Part shown: piece after piece, positions 38,246 to 47,775 of the stretch | Layout of the letters: every line of letters begins with the position of its first letter | Numbering within the stretch: position 1 is the stretch's first letter | Assembly: GCF_000011185.1 (NCBI RefSeq) | Contig: NC_002689.2 | Location: 496,001 to 560,000, forward strand | Origin: Thermoplasma volcanium GSS1 | GTDB taxonomy: Archaea; Thermoplasmatota; Thermoplasmata; Thermoplasmatales; Thermoplasmataceae | Reading direction: 5' to 3' | Length of the DNA stretch: 64,000 bases | Made by a program: the position numbers and the translations under genes | Notes under the pieces: model-generated | What the model was told of the DNA's origin: nothing | Seen by the model: the letters and a program-made list of their open reading frames with translations, nothing else | Databases searched by the model: none

Positions 38246-39415
38246 ATGCAACCTTCTTTTACTCCTTCCGGCGGGAAATGGCTGTCAATTGCCGTTATAC
38301 TCTTGGTTATTGGTTTGGTTGTTGGATTTGCCGCTGGTAGATTTACGGCACCAATACAGCAATCCAAGGAGCTCAATACATTCGCTGCAGGTTCTTTGAA
38401 ATATGCATTAGGCAACGATTTTAACCCAGAATTTAATAACTTAACTGGGATAAAAGTAGGCATGACGTTTTCTGGTTCGATCTCAGGTGCCAAAGAAGTC
38501 CAAGCCGGAAAACAGTATAGTGTTTTTGTATCTGCCTCTGCACCTGTACTCTACCAGAACCTTATAAATAACACGCATTATGCAAGTTGGCAGATCGTCT
38601 TTTCTGCCAATGAGATGGCCATCACCTGGACAAACTCCAAATACGCAATAAATCCTTCTTGGCCCTACTGGTTTGAGAACATAACCAAAAATAGTACTAT
38701 AGTCGCCGCCTCAAACGCTTCCTTAGACCCGAGCGGTTTCCAGGCTATAGAGACCATGAAACTAGCAGGGATCCTCTATACGAACTGGAGCGATCCTTTC
38801 GTACAAATGGCATTCAACCATAACGAAAGCTTATTTTTACAATACAACAAAGCATACAACACTTGGTTCGAGAAACTTGGCTACAAAGCTAACGATTCTC
38901 TTGCCCTATACCATCAGATCTTCATTTCAAAGTATCTAAACCATACGACAAAACTGACAACCGTTGAGATAGGTTTGGATGGATACTTAACTTCTGGTGC
39001 TGCTGATTACGCTCTAACATATGTTTCACAGGCTATTAACCAGAACCTATCCTACTATAAGAGCGCGACTGGCGGAAATGGCCTTCCTATTTGGATAAAC
39101 CTTGGCAGTCTTAACAAAACTATAGATCAATTTTACGAACAAATAAATGAAAGCGGTCCAGCGTGGGACAACGTGGGCAATCTCCCTGGAGCACCTATAT
39201 TGTATAGCGTGACAATAATAAATAACTACACAAGCCCATACGCGGTACAATACGTATACGATCTCATAACTCAAATGGGCCAGCATTACCTTGCCATGAG
39301 CAGATTCGACCCGTTGTCTCAGCCATTCGGCATTAATATATCGAACATGCCGAAACAGCTTCAGGCGGTTGTGACTCCGCCACCTAGTTATCTGCCGGTT
39401 TCAGCCTACGAGTGA
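38246..39415 (+). CDS. Molybdate/tungstate-binding protein, WtpA/ModA type
   Basis: A 389-residue extracytoplasmic binding protein with an N-terminal transmembrane anchor (about 12-31) and no lipobox cysteine. NTFAAGSLKYALGNDFNPEF and VGMTFSGSISGAKEVQAG match the oxyanion-binding ModA/WtpA pattern (the serines of AGS and SGS are ligands). Many N-X-S/T sequons suggest glycosylation. It is cotranscribed with the permease, whose ATG starts 1 nt after its stop. The moeA genes at 56-59 kb use the metal. Confidence 0.85.
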   Translation: MQPSFTPSGGKWLSIAVILLVIGLVVGFAAGRFTAPIQQSKELNTFAAGSLKYALGNDFNPEFNNLTGIKVGMTFSGSISGAKEVQAGKQYSVFVSASAPVLYQNLINNTHYASWQIVFSANEMAITWTNSKYAINPSWPYWFENITKNSTIVAASNASLDPSGFQAIETMKLAGILYTNWSDPFVQMAFNHNESLFLQYNKAYNTWFEKLGYKANDSLALYHQIFISKYLNHTTKLTTVEIGLDGYLTSGAADYALTYVSQAINQNLSYYKSATGGNGLPIWINLGSLNKTIDQFYEQINESGPAWDNVGNLPGAPILYSVTIINNYTSPYAVQYVYDLITQMGQHYLAMSRFDPLSQPFGINISNMPKQLQAVVTPPPSYLPVSAYE

Positions 39416-39416
39416 A

Positions 39417-40211
39417 ATGAAGTCTAAAATAATTTATCTATTTTTCCCAATATTTTTGCTTTACATATTGATAATACTCGTGCCAATAATAAGGGCGCTT
39501 ACCTATTCTTCAATTGGCGAGATAACAGCTGATCTTTCTTCAGGCATATTGCCGAGCATAGAGTACACCTACGCCATATGCGGTGTTGTAGCTTTTCTTG
39601 CTGTTCTCTTTTCCCTGCCGTATTCGTATGTTATTTCCAGGCATACGGGCCCCGCTTACAAAGCCGCTGATAGCCTAGTCGAGATCCCTATAATGATACC
39701 GCACAGCGTGGTTGGAATAATTATGCTTATAACCTTCGAGCCGACCATGCCAATTGGCCATTTGCTTGCTAAATATATTCCTGGATATTCATTTGATGGG
39801 ACACTCTTTGCTGTGATCATTACCCTCTTCTTTTTATCTTCTGCTTATTCCATAAGAGAGATAGGCATTGCATACCAGAAGGATGTTATGGAGTACGAGA
39901 ACGTGGCTAAGACGCTTGGATTGGGGGAAACACTGAGTTTCGTTATAATATCAATGCGTTTGCTGCTTAGGCCAATGATGAAAGGTTTCCTCCTTTCATG
40001 GGCTCGATCTGTATCAGAGGTCGGAGCAATACTAATTGTAGCATACTACATATTTCCTAGCTTCGTAAAACTAGCAGGCGTATTTATATATTCGCAATGG
40101 CTTGGATATGGGTTGGGTCCAGCAGCAGCTTCGTCGGCCATACTCATAATTACTGGGATTGCAGTTACTGGCATATTCAAGATGGTAGAGAGCTATCATG
40201 TTAGGTATTAA
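39417..40211 (+). CDS. Molybdate/tungstate ABC permease
   Basis: A 264-residue inner-membrane permease with about six helices. The ATPase-coupling EAA loop is recognisable as EYENVAKTLGLGETLSFVIISM. It resembles ModB/WtpB. It overlaps the ATPase gene by 14 nt, so the three genes form one tight operon. Confidence 0.87.
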   Translation: MKSKIIYLFFPIFLLYILIILVPIIRALTYSSIGEITADLSSGILPSIEYTYAICGVVAFLAVLFSLPYSYVISRHTGPAYKAADSLVEIPIMIPHSVVGIIMLITFEPTMPIGHLLAKYIPGYSFDGTLFAVIITLFFLSSAYSIREIGIAYQKDVMEYENVAKTLGLGETLSFVIISMRLLLRPMMKGFLLSWARSVSEVGAILIVAYYIFPSFVKLAGVFIYSQWLGYGLGPAAASSAILIITGIAVTGIFKMVESYHVRY

Positions 40212-41100
40212 AGGCTTGAAGGTGCAGATAGGAAAGTTCCAGCTTAGCATCAAGGAGCTTTCGCTTTCGGGAAGGCACAACTTCATAATGGGTGAAAATG
40301 GATCAGGAAAATCAACGTTCCTAAAGACTATTGCCGGGTTGATTGATCCGATATCTGGAAGGATCGATATTGACGGAAATGACATCACGAATATGCCTCC
40401 TTGGAAGCGTCACATTGCGTATATCCCCCAGAATTTACTGCTCTTTCCGCAATATAAGGTCATGGATAATATCGCGATCTCCATAAAATATGGGCAGGGA
40501 GATCCAGAAATATTCAAGGAGGTCGTAAAAGTAATGCACCTTGAGGATCTATTGGAACGAAACATATATCAGCTTTCTGGTGGTCAGCAGCAAAGGGTTG
40601 CAGTAGCCAGGGCTATTGTCTCTATGCCAAGGATCCTGCTCATGGATGAACCCTTCTCTATGCAGGACGAAAGGTCTAGAATGTCGCTTATATCGAATCT
40701 CCTAGATCTTATAGATAGATACGAAATAGATTATATTTATGTAACGCACAATTCAAGGGATCTAGAACTTGGTTTTGATACCTTATCAATTATGTACAAT
40801 GGAACTATAATCGAAAGCGTACGATCAATCGATGATCTCCAAACTTACGAAGGGAACTCACTAATTGACTACAGAGATATAATAAAAATTGACGACAAGT
40901 ACTACAAAGTTGGAATATCATCAGTAATCCCAGCTCAAGACGGTTATTCATCTAGGTGCGTGAAAGAGGGCGATTACTATCTCTGTGTTGTCGATATAGA
41001 TGGCGATCAGTACTTCGTCCGTTCATCCTTCGATGCCCATAGCGTTAGATTTGACTTGTCTAAAGCTAGAGAACTTAGTATCGCCTCTTCTTTATTATAA
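40198..41100 (+). CDS. Molybdate/tungstate ABC ATPase
   Basis: A 300-residue ATPase. Walker A GENGSGKST (about 32-40), signature LSGGQQQRVAVARA, Walker B ILLMDEPFS and the H-loop THNSRDL are canonical. About 80 C-terminal residues after the nucleotide domain may form a regulatory, oxyanion-sensing domain, as in ModC/WtpC (inference). It ends about 50 bp before RNase P RNA. Confidence 0.87.
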   Translation: MLGIKGLKVQIGKFQLSIKELSLSGRHNFIMGENGSGKSTFLKTIAGLIDPISGRIDIDGNDITNMPPWKRHIAYIPQNLLLFPQYKVMDNIAISIKYGQGDPEIFKEVVKVMHLEDLLERNIYQLSGGQQQRVAVARAIVSMPRILLMDEPFSMQDERSRMSLISNLLDLIDRYEIDYIYVTHNSRDLELGFDTLSIMYNGTIIESVRSIDDLQTYEGNSLIDYRDIIKIDDKYYKVGISSVIPAQDGYSSRCVKEGDYYLCVVDIDGDQYFVRSSFDAHSVRFDLSKARELSIASSLL

Positions 41101-41151
41101 GATTGCATAAGGTTAAAAGTTTGAATATAATTCATACCTGCTGGAAACAGC

Positions 41152-41457
41152 AGATGAGAAAGCACGAGGGCAACTGACGCCGTAAGGTGAGGAAAGTCCC
41201 CCCTCCTCGGCAGGGCCCAGTTGGCGCAAGCCAGTGTTCCGAGAGGAATGGTAAAGGCAAAAGAAATCAACGGTTCCCAGTAAAGGATGAACTCGAAGGG
41301 GAGACGTTTCTGGGAGATCCGATGGGAAGCCTTCCTGGGTGGAGAAAGTCTAAAATGGCCCTGTGAAGCTGCCGTTAGGGCCGGGTGAGACGACTAGTCG
41401 AATGTTGCCAGCCCGAAAGGGTGAACAGAAGGGGGCTTACTCCGTGGATTCTCATCT
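41152..41457 (+). ncRNA. rnpB: RNase P RNA
   Basis: The conserved core is clear: GAGGAAAGTCC (CR-I, about 41188-41198) near the 5 prime end and ACAGAAGGGGGCTTAC (CR-V, about 41425-41440) near the 3 prime end. The terminal P1 helix pairs AGATGAGAA (41152-41160) with TTCTCATCT (41449-41457). The length of about 306 nt fits archaeal type A. This ribozyme trims the 5 prime leaders of pre-tRNAs. Its last bases overlap the end of the convergent glycosyltransferase gene. A TATA-like element lies near 41120-41128. Confidence 0.92.
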
Positions 41458-42204
41458 TAACTTATATAACAGGTAACCTGCAGCCCCTGCAGACATGTGC
41501 ATAAAATCATAGAAGTTGTGGCCTAACCTTATATCCGTCTTTTTAAGCATTCCCGGGTGTTTTTCCTCGAGCTGCGCCCTTCCGTAGCCATTCCAAAAAG
41601 CTTGCTTAAGAAACGATATAAAGCTATCTCTTACTTTAGCATAGACTACGCATTCATTGCAGAATCCAAATTTGAATCCGGACATAGCAGCACGGAGGTT
41701 AAGATCTATGTCCTCAGCTGTAACAAATCTCTTGTCGAATCCACCTAGGCTGAAAAAAGCTCTCTTTTTATATGCCAAATTTACTGAAGGAGCAGTAATT
41801 TCTATGCCATTGAAATAGATCTTTACTCTATCCTGTATGTACCTTTTCTTTCCGGTATATACTGTCTTTCCTATTGCAATTTCGAATCCGTTGTTTAATA
41901 CGGAAACCATGCCGCCTATCCAGCCATTTGAAACTATAGCGTCGCCATCCGTGAAAAGTATGTTTTCAAATGAAGAATTCATAGCGCCTATATTTCTGCC
42001 TTCGCCCCTGGAACACCTTGTCCTTATGTACTTTACTTTGTCGTATTTCTTCACGATGCCCTCGGTGCCATCATTGCTCATATCATCTACTACAACGACC
42101 TCGAAATGTTCGTAATCATTGTTGAATAGGCTGTCAAGCAATTTCTGTATATTTTTGGCTTCATTCTTAATTGTTATTACAACAGACGCCCCTTCTTCAT
42201 CCAT
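41452..42204 (-). CDS. GT2-family glycosyltransferase
   Basis: A 250-residue GT-A transferase. SVVITIKNEAKNIQKLLDSL at the N-terminus, VVVDDMSNDGT and the DxD-type motif FTDGDAIVSNGW are typical. It would transfer a sugar from a nucleotide or polyprenyl donor, for glycolipid or glycoprotein synthesis. One short hydrophobic segment at the C-terminus may touch the membrane. Its stop codon lies inside the 3 prime P1 strand of RNase P RNA. A small gene follows upstream with a 16-bp gap. Confidence 0.82.
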   Translation of the reverse strand: MDEEGASVVITIKNEAKNIQKLLDSLFNNDYEHFEVVVVDDMSNDGTEGIVKKYDKVKYIRTRCSRGEGRNIGAMNSSFENILFTDGDAIVSNGWIGGMVSVLNNGFEIAIGKTVYTGKKRYIQDRVKIYFNGIEITAPSVNLAYKKRAFFSLGGFDKRFVTAEDIDLNLRAAMSGFKFGFCNECVVYAKVRDSFISFLKQAFWNGYGRAQLEEKHPGMLKKTDIRLGHNFYDFMHMSAGAAGYLLYKLR

Positions 42205-42220
42205 GGCACACGAAATTGAT

Positions 42221-42409
42221 TTAAATCCAGTCGGCGCGATCTACGTCTCTTTCTTCCTTTGTCTTTTTCTTGTACTCCTTGTAGTGTTCCTTGCATAAAT
42301 GTACTTTAGTTTTGTCGGTTTTGAGGGAAAATACCTTTTTTGCTAGCTCCGCAGGCACAGTTTTAAATCTTTCATTGCTGCATTCTACGACGTCACAAAT
42401 TTTGTCCAT
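42221..42409 (-). CDS. Small Cys/His-rich protein, unknown
   Basis: A 62-residue basic protein. C5, C10, then HLCKEHYKEY give a possible C-x4-C...C-x2-H metal site. I do not recognise the family. It is probably cotranscribed with the GT2 gene behind it (16-bp gap). The amino acid composition (many Lys and Glu) suggests a soluble nucleic-acid- or protein-binding protein. Confidence 0.6.
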   Translation of the reverse strand: MDKICDVVECSNERFKTVPAELAKKVFSLKTDKTKVHLCKEHYKEYKKKTKEERDVDRADWI

Positions 42410-42468
42410 CGTATTAAGATACTATCTACTCTAATTAATTTTCTTTTTTCGTATGTTTAAATTAAACA

Positions 42469-43431
42469 TTAATCTGAGATCAACTCTATCAAAAGCGGCA
42501 GCGACTTAAGATATAAGTAGTCAAGGTCGAAGTGTGTTTCGTCGTAGGTTTCGAAGAAGTGGACTATTCCATTTTTCTCCAAAAAATTGTGCATTGCTTC
42601 CATTCCGATATCTATGTGAAAGTCATCCCTTGAGCCGACCTGCATAAACACAGCCATATCCTTAAGGACGTCGATATTGTTCGATATATTGAATGCCGGA
42701 TCGAGACGCCTCCACTTATCCCACACGTCATATTTCAGAAGCCCAGTCCTTGTATCAAATGGGAGTCCGATACCCATCTCTGCTTCCTGATCGGGACTGT
42801 AAAAAGCAGACATTGCAAGGACATTCACGACTTTCATGTCTTCTGGCGACATGTTCATTTTGCTCTTCACATAGGTGTACCATTCTAAAACACCGTATCT
42901 TCTAAAATATTTGATTGCGGCTGGAAAATCTGGGAGATAGCAATATTCAAATCCGGAATCCCCGGCTACGTCGACAAAGCCAGATATTTTGTCTGGATGC
43001 CTTACTGCAAGCGTATAGGCCCCGAAACCTCCAGAAGATTTTCCAAAGAGCCCAACAGGCCTTTTTCCATAACGTTTAAACAAATACTCTAACACATCAG
43101 ATACAATAAAATCTTCATAGTTTCCAACCGCTGGTGAATTTATGTACTGGTTCCCATAAAGTGAAGTCATTGTATCAGGCAGTGCTATTATGAAGCCGTC
43201 ATTTTCGGCTTTTTCAGCGATTTTTTCTAGTACTGAAATGAAATCAACTTTATTGAAGTATCGGTTCATAAAGCTTCTGTTAGTACCAAAGAAGCCTTGC
43301 AATCCAATCAGAATAGGCGATCGATCGTTTCTACTATGATCGATTATTATAATGGATCTTTTTGAGGGATCTTTAAGTGGATTATTCAGCAGCGATATAG
43401 AATCTATCTCATCCTCCGTGATATTCAGCAT
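42469..43431 (-). CDS. Alpha/beta-hydrolase, putative esterase
   Basis: A 320-residue alpha/beta hydrolase of the esterase-D/COG0627 type. The nucleophile elbow is GLFGKSSGGFGAY (Ser in G-K-S-S-G). An acidic residue in GSRDDFHID and the late histidine in DETHFDLDYL complete a plausible catalytic triad. No signal peptide, so cytosolic. Substrate unknown; short-chain carboxyl ester is likely. Confidence 0.78.
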   Translation of the reverse strand: MLNITEDEIDSISLLNNPLKDPSKRSIIIIDHSRNDRSPILIGLQGFFGTNRSFMNRYFNKVDFISVLEKIAEKAENDGFIIALPDTMTSLYGNQYINSPAVGNYEDFIVSDVLEYLFKRYGKRPVGLFGKSSGGFGAYTLAVRHPDKISGFVDVAGDSGFEYCYLPDFPAAIKYFRRYGVLEWYTYVKSKMNMSPEDMKVVNVLAMSAFYSPDQEAEMGIGLPFDTRTGLLKYDVWDKWRRLDPAFNISNNIDVLKDMAVFMQVGSRDDFHIDIGMEAMHNFLEKNGIVHFFETYDETHFDLDYLYLKSLPLLIELISD

Positions 43432-43477
43432 ATAGCATTTAACATATTATCATAGATTAATTTATGCTATTCTCGAT

Positions 43478-43822
43478 CTATGCAACATAATCCCCCGGAA
43501 CAGCGCCTTCGTCAACCGATAACAATTTTACCCCATCCTTCGTTATGGATCCGAGAACTAGTACCTGTGAAATAAAGTTTGCCACTCTTTTTGGAGGAAA
43601 GTTTACTACAGCAACAACTAATCGGCCTAAGAGGTCTTCAGGTTTGTAGTTAGTTATCTGAGCAGAAGAGTTCAATATACCGATGTCGTCTCCGAAATAT
43701 ATCTTTAGCTTATAGGCTGGTTTCCTAGCTTCCGGAAAAGAATCTACTGAAATGATCCTGCCTATCCTTATGTCTAGTTTTTGAAAGGTTTCGTAATCAG
43801 TTCTTTCTTTCAATCGATTCAC
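43478..43822 (-). CDS. csaA: CsaA-type tRNA-binding protein
   Basis: A 114-residue OB-fold protein of the CsaA family: FQKLDIRIGRIISVDSFPEARKPAYKL, NSSAQITNY, and VVNFPPKRVANFISQVLVLG. Bacterial CsaA has chaperone-like and tRNA-binding activity and forms dimers. It is distinct from the MetRS-beta-like domain at 27302. It is divergent from purS, with about 90 bp between the starts. Confidence 0.85.
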   Translation of the reverse strand: MNRLKERTDYETFQKLDIRIGRIISVDSFPEARKPAYKLKIYFGDDIGILNSSAQITNYKPEDLLGRLVVAVVNFPPKRVANFISQVLVLGSITKDGVKLLSVDEGAVPGDYVA

Positions 43823-43913
43823 CTGTAGAATGTAACGGACGAATTAAAAAAATATTATTGAAAATTAGAATAACGATGTAGCATAATTTAATATCTTCTA
43901 GTTATACCTTAAT

Positions 43914-44138
43914 ATGAAGTTTAAAGTCGAAGTTTCCTACAAGCCAGGCGTAGAAGACCCTGAGGCTTTGACGCTGTTAAAAAACTTAAATATACTTGGA
44001 TATCACGAAATAAGCAATGTATCCATTTCAAAGGTTTACTATTTTGATGCAGGGAACGAGGAGGAAGTTAAACAGGTAGCCGATAAGATACTCTCTAATC
44101 CCGTTATACACTCATATAAGGTAGAGAAGCTTGGATAA
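43914..44138 (+). CDS. purS: FGAM synthase subunit PurS
   Basis: A 74-residue protein starting MKFKVEVSYKPGVEDPEALTL and containing a V..YYFDAGNEEEVKQVADKIL segment, the PurS pattern. It bridges PurL (encoded at 14425) and PurQ in the small-type FGAM synthase. Its separation from purL by about 27 kb is unusual compared with bacteria, where purSQL are contiguous. Confidence 0.88.
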   Translation: MKFKVEVSYKPGVEDPEALTLLKNLNILGYHEISNVSISKVYYFDAGNEEEVKQVADKILSNPVIHSYKVEKLG

Positions 44139-44270
44139 CCTAAATTCGTATCACCAAGTTGCTATACTGCAACAAAATTATTACTAATCAATAATTTACT
44201 TGTAGAATTAATTCCAAGTAAAAATGATACCCACATCATAAAAAAAGAAATACTGGTTTCGGTTATCCTA

Positions 44271-45998
44271 TTGTTGAACACTCAAAAAAGCTCAAGAAGC
44301 ATAGACGATCTTTCCGTATTCGTCAAGAAATCAGTCAATTACAAGTACTTCATATTTCCGATAGCAACGATAGCAGCGCTTGATTATTTAATACTCAAGA
44401 ATATATACATCTCTGTAAGCCTAGTTGTAGGCACTTATCTTCTAGCCATATTTCTTGACGTGATTTTTTCAAAATTTAGTCGAATAATATTCCCAGTTAA
44501 AAGGAGCGCCTACCTGAACTTTGTCTCTTTGGTTATATGGAGTGTGTTCTTCTGGATTTTGTTCGTTATTCATGCATATAGAGATATCGATGTTTCGTTG
44601 CTGCTGGCGGTTTCATCGACCACGCTTTTTAGGTTCCTCATATTCTATGTGTTTTATCCAAATGATAGTATAAAGGAACTAATACCGTCAATGAATTATG
44701 TGTACTCTATGCTTTTGGTTTTCTTATTTTTCTTTAAGAACCAATATATTCTCGTGGTACCATTTATCCTGTCATCGCTTATTTATGCATTAAGCGCTTA
44801 TTTCTTGATTCGAAGGTCAACAAACAGCTTCGTAAAAAAATACAAAGCATCGCCATCAAAAATTCTTGAATTTTTCTTAAATTCAGGAAAAAGATTGGAA
44901 TCAAATATTTCAGTAAAGCACTTTTTCGATCATATATACAGAATTGAGCGCAAAATACCTGTAAAAATAATACAGGTTAGGAAGAAGAATGGTGACATAA
45001 AGGTAACAATGGTATTTCCATACATACACCCTGGCCCATTTGGAACTCTAGGAAGTAGCAATTTGCCTGCTAGGCTTTCACAAAGGTTGCCTGAATTTGG
45101 CGATCTAATGGTGTTTCATACTACAACAAGCAATGATAACAACTGCCGTGGGGATGAAGACATAGACAATATAGCGGCTGCCATAAGAGCTGCATCACAA
45201 AAGATGATTTTTACTGACCGCATATCAAGAGCTAGGAAAGTGGTGGCTGGAAAATACGTAGTTTATCTGCAGCGCTTTGGTAACTTTGGATTTGGTGCAA
45301 TTGTACCCGAGAAGACTCCATTTGATGATGTATCGCTAGAGGAGGGCCTTAAGGTGATTTCACACTTGAAGAAAAGTGGTGCGGATGACTTCGCTGTTAT
45401 AGATGCACAGAATAATTTTACGAAAAAAGCTCCAGAGCTAAAGAATTGTTCTACTACGATAAAGGCTTTCGAAAGGGAATTTCTAAGAAACGATCCTAAG
45501 TACCCTGCAAGGGTAGGTTACGCTAGAAGTTACCGTGAAGTACCTGGTCTCGCAGAACTTGGTATACAGGCCATTGTATTCCAGACCGCTGATAGGTTTG
45601 ATGCTGTAGTGTTAACAGATTCCAACAATGTAACCACAGAACTAATTGGGAAATCCCGCGAAAAGGTAAAAAACGTTGTTTCCAACTTAGAAATATATAC
45701 TACGGACAACCATTACGTTAACGCTAGCGTTCTTGACGTTTTTCCATTGGGATCGCGCGGTTCAATAGAAGAAATATCTGATATAATTGCGGACACAGTT
45801 AAAAGGGCCAAGGAGGATGTAGAAGATGTGCAGATTGCCATGGGGACTGAATATGCCCTAGTTAGGATGGGAGAAAAGAATAACTTCCAGAACCTTGTAT
45901 CAACCGTGTTTAGTTCCGTTAAGACGGCTAAGTATACGGCTTTATATACCATACCTGCAGCTATAGCCGCTTCATTTCTGGTATTTAGGTTTATTTAA
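44271..45998 (+). CDS. DUF2070 archaeal membrane protein
   Basis: A 575-residue protein. Residues 1-190 hold about seven transmembrane segments. Residues 210-550 form a soluble domain with the conserved HPGPFGTLGSSNLPARL, FHTTTSNDNNCRG and DAQNNF motifs, and a final helix is at about 555-575. This is the DUF2070 family, found mainly in archaea, with no known function. Histidine, aspartate and cysteine conservation hints at a metal or hydrolase site. The start is TTG at 44271 (no ATG available); the preceding 130 bp are AT-rich with no other gene. Confidence 0.75.
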   Translation: MLNTQKSSRSIDDLSVFVKKSVNYKYFIFPIATIAALDYLILKNIYISVSLVVGTYLLAIFLDVIFSKFSRIIFPVKRSAYLNFVSLVIWSVFFWILFVIHAYRDIDVSLLLAVSSTTLFRFLIFYVFYPNDSIKELIPSMNYVYSMLLVFLFFFKNQYILVVPFILSSLIYALSAYFLIRRSTNSFVKKYKASPSKILEFFLNSGKRLESNISVKHFFDHIYRIERKIPVKIIQVRKKNGDIKVTMVFPYIHPGPFGTLGSSNLPARLSQRLPEFGDLMVFHTTTSNDNNCRGDEDIDNIAAAIRAASQKMIFTDRISRARKVVAGKYVVYLQRFGNFGFGAIVPEKTPFDDVSLEEGLKVISHLKKSGADDFAVIDAQNNFTKKAPELKNCSTTIKAFEREFLRNDPKYPARVGYARSYREVPGLAELGIQAIVFQTADRFDAVVLTDSNNVTTELIGKSREKVKNVVSNLEIYTTDNHYVNASVLDVFPLGSRGSIEEISDIIADTVKRAKEDVEDVQIAMGTEYALVRMGEKNNFQNLVSTVFSSVKTAKYTALYTIPAAIAASFLVFRFI

Positions 45999-46230
45999 CG
46001 CTTGAAGCCAAAGCCTTAATTTCTTTATTTCGACTTAACATTAAACTAGCTGAGCCCATATATTTATTTCTACGAAAATTGTAAAAATAAGGTCAAAATA
46101 AACAAAATTTGGTAATCGAGGGGAAGAAATATATTGTTAGAAATTATGTATAAGATGAAAACCTAGATCATAAAGAGTCTATTACAGCATTACCATTTAC
46201 GTATAGAATGCACTATTGGTATATTAGTGG

Positions 46231-46920
46231 GTGATTAGGATAAAGGTTGCAGATATTGAGAGGCTCATATCCGATCTCAGAAGTGCGATGTACGCGGAGC
46301 AAAGCCATAGGAAAATAATGGCAATAGATCAGGCGTTATATCGCAGGGTACGAGAAGTCATAAAAGAGCTTCAAGTAGAGGCAGATCAGCAACTTAAGAA
46401 GCAGGATATACAAGAGTACATGAAGACTACGAGGCTTATAGAGACCATAAAGTCTGATTTTAGGTCATTTTTTCAAAGAAGATACGAAAAGATAGTATCG
46501 AAGGCTATATATGATATAAACAGCGAGATAATATCTGTCCTGACTGAAGAGGAAAGAGGGTTCATAGAGAAGATACACAACTTAATAATGAGCGAATATG
46601 ATAGCTTCCTACCAACGTTAAAGGATATAGCTGTAGAAGAAAACCAGGATCAGACCACTACTACTGAAGTTGAGAAGCCGATGGTTATTAGTGAACCAAG
46701 CAACCCTACCTCACAAGAGAAACCCATTAAGGATCAGGCACAAACCGAAAAGAAAGAAATAGAGAAAAAGGATGTGTTAGTTATGATAACGCAGGATTTG
46801 CCACCTATAGCACAAGCTGATAGGAATTATATTTTACACGCTAATGATCTTGTATACCTTTCTGAGGACATAGCAAGAATATTGGAAAAGAGAAATTCTG
46901 CTATTATTCTTGATCACTGA
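46231..46920 (+). CDS. gins51: GINS complex subunit (Gins51 type)
   Basis: A 229-residue protein with the helical A domain first (about 1-125), an acidic, proline- and threonine-rich linker (135-180) and a small beta B domain at the C-terminus (about 180-229, VLVMITQDLPPIAQADRNYIL). That order is Gins51 (Sld5/Psf1 type). It binds MCM and GAN/RecJ at the replication fork. Start is GTG at 46231. The 230 bp before it contain no gene; a TATA-like TTTACGTATAG lies at about 46197-46207. Confidence 0.85.
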   Translation: MIRIKVADIERLISDLRSAMYAEQSHRKIMAIDQALYRRVREVIKELQVEADQQLKKQDIQEYMKTTRLIETIKSDFRSFFQRRYEKIVSKAIYDINSEIISVLTEEERGFIEKIHNLIMSEYDSFLPTLKDIAVEENQDQTTTTEVEKPMVISEPSNPTSQEKPIKDQAQTEKKEIEKKDVLVMITQDLPPIAQADRNYILHANDLVYLSEDIARILEKRNSAIILDH

Positions 46921-47273
46921 TGCTCATGCATGCCGTGCTCATGCGTAGGCGCAGTAGCTACTGGTATACGCCCATTTATCACATCCTTAATAGCTCGTTC
47001 GACTTCTACTTCTGGAGTTATGTAAACCTTGATGCGGTCCTTCAAATAGCTGTATCCTGGCCGTCCAAGTTCGCTTAGTATTATGGCATCTACACCTCTA
47101 CTTATTGCGGAAGCCAACATTTGCAAGCCTTTAGCTCTGTATGCGTGCATAGCCGGATTCTCATATTTTTCTAGCAGATCAGCATTGCCGTCCTTTACAT
47201 CGTATATGTAAACATACTGAGATTCCCCAGGGCCGCCGACCTTATTATCCGATACAGCAACTGCAATTTTCAT
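46914..47273 (-). CDS. NifX/NifB-type cofactor-binding domain protein with His tail
   Basis: A 119-residue protein of the dinitrogenase iron-molybdenum-cofactor family: MKIAVAVSDNKVGGPGESQYVYIYDV, NPAMHAYRAKGLQML and AIILSELGRPGY. It ends in HEHGMHEHQ, a likely metal-binding tail. Nitrogenase is absent here, and archaeal members probably bind other metal or Fe-S cofactors. Its 3 prime end overlaps gins51 by 7 nt (convergent). A 24-bp perfect palindrome sits about 41 bp before its start. Confidence 0.8.
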   Translation of the reverse strand: MKIAVAVSDNKVGGPGESQYVYIYDVKDGNADLLEKYENPAMHAYRAKGLQMLASAISRGVDAIILSELGRPGYSYLKDRIKVYITPEVEVERAIKDVINGRIPVATAPTHEHGMHEHQ

Positions 47274-47313
47274 AACCTTGTATGTATAGCAAGTTTAAAA
47301 GGATATCGATAAT

Positions 47314-47337
47314 TAGATATCAATTTATTGATATCTA
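47314..47337. promoter_or_regulatory. Perfect 24-bp palindrome in a divergent promoter
   Basis: TAGATATCAAT (47314-47324) and ATTGATATCTA (47327-47337) are exact inverses around TT. It lies between the divergent NifX-like gene (start 47273) and rps8e (start 47386). Symmetry of this quality without a T-run suggests an operator for a dimeric regulator. A half-site TTATTGATATC recurs near 50300 before pepQ/radB. Confidence 0.5.
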
Positions 47338-47385
47338 TGAATAACTATAATAATAGGGTATGAGATAAGGGAAAAAGGTGGATCT

Positions 47386-47769
47386 ATGACTATATTTCAA
47401 GGTAAATCAGGAAAGAAACCGACTGGAGGTAACCTAAAGCAGGCTAAGAAAAAGAGAAGATTTGAGCTCGGGAGGGAGCCAACGCTCACGAAGCTTGGGA
47501 CAAAAGTTGAGAGGAAGGTAATAAGGACGATGGGAGGAAATTCTAAAGCCATCCTCTTCACAGCAGATACAGCGAATGTGTACGATATCCACGAAAAGAA
47601 GATAAAGAAAGTAAAGATAATAACGGTAAAAGAAAATCCTGCAAACAGCCATTACGTCCAGAGGAATATAATAAATAAGGGAACAATAATATCGACAGAA
47701 ATCGGAGAAGCTATTGTTACTTCACGTCCAGGGCAGGATGGCGTAATAAACGCAAAACTCTTAAACTGA
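47386..47769 (+). CDS. rps8e: Small-subunit ribosomal protein S8e
   Basis: A 127-residue basic protein: [21 protein letters not shown] at the start, [31 protein letters not shown] and [14 protein letters not shown] good ribosome site (AAGGTGGA) precedes the ATG. The SRP19 gene follows 6 bp later, a common archaeal pair. Confidence 0.95.
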   Translation: MTIFQGKSGKKPTGGNLKQAKKKRRFELGREPTLTKLGTKVERKVIRTMGGNSKAILFTADTANVYDIHEKKIKKVKIITVKENPANSHYVQRNIINKGTIISTEIGEAIVTSRPGQDGVINAKLLN

Positions 47770-47775
47770 TGATCG

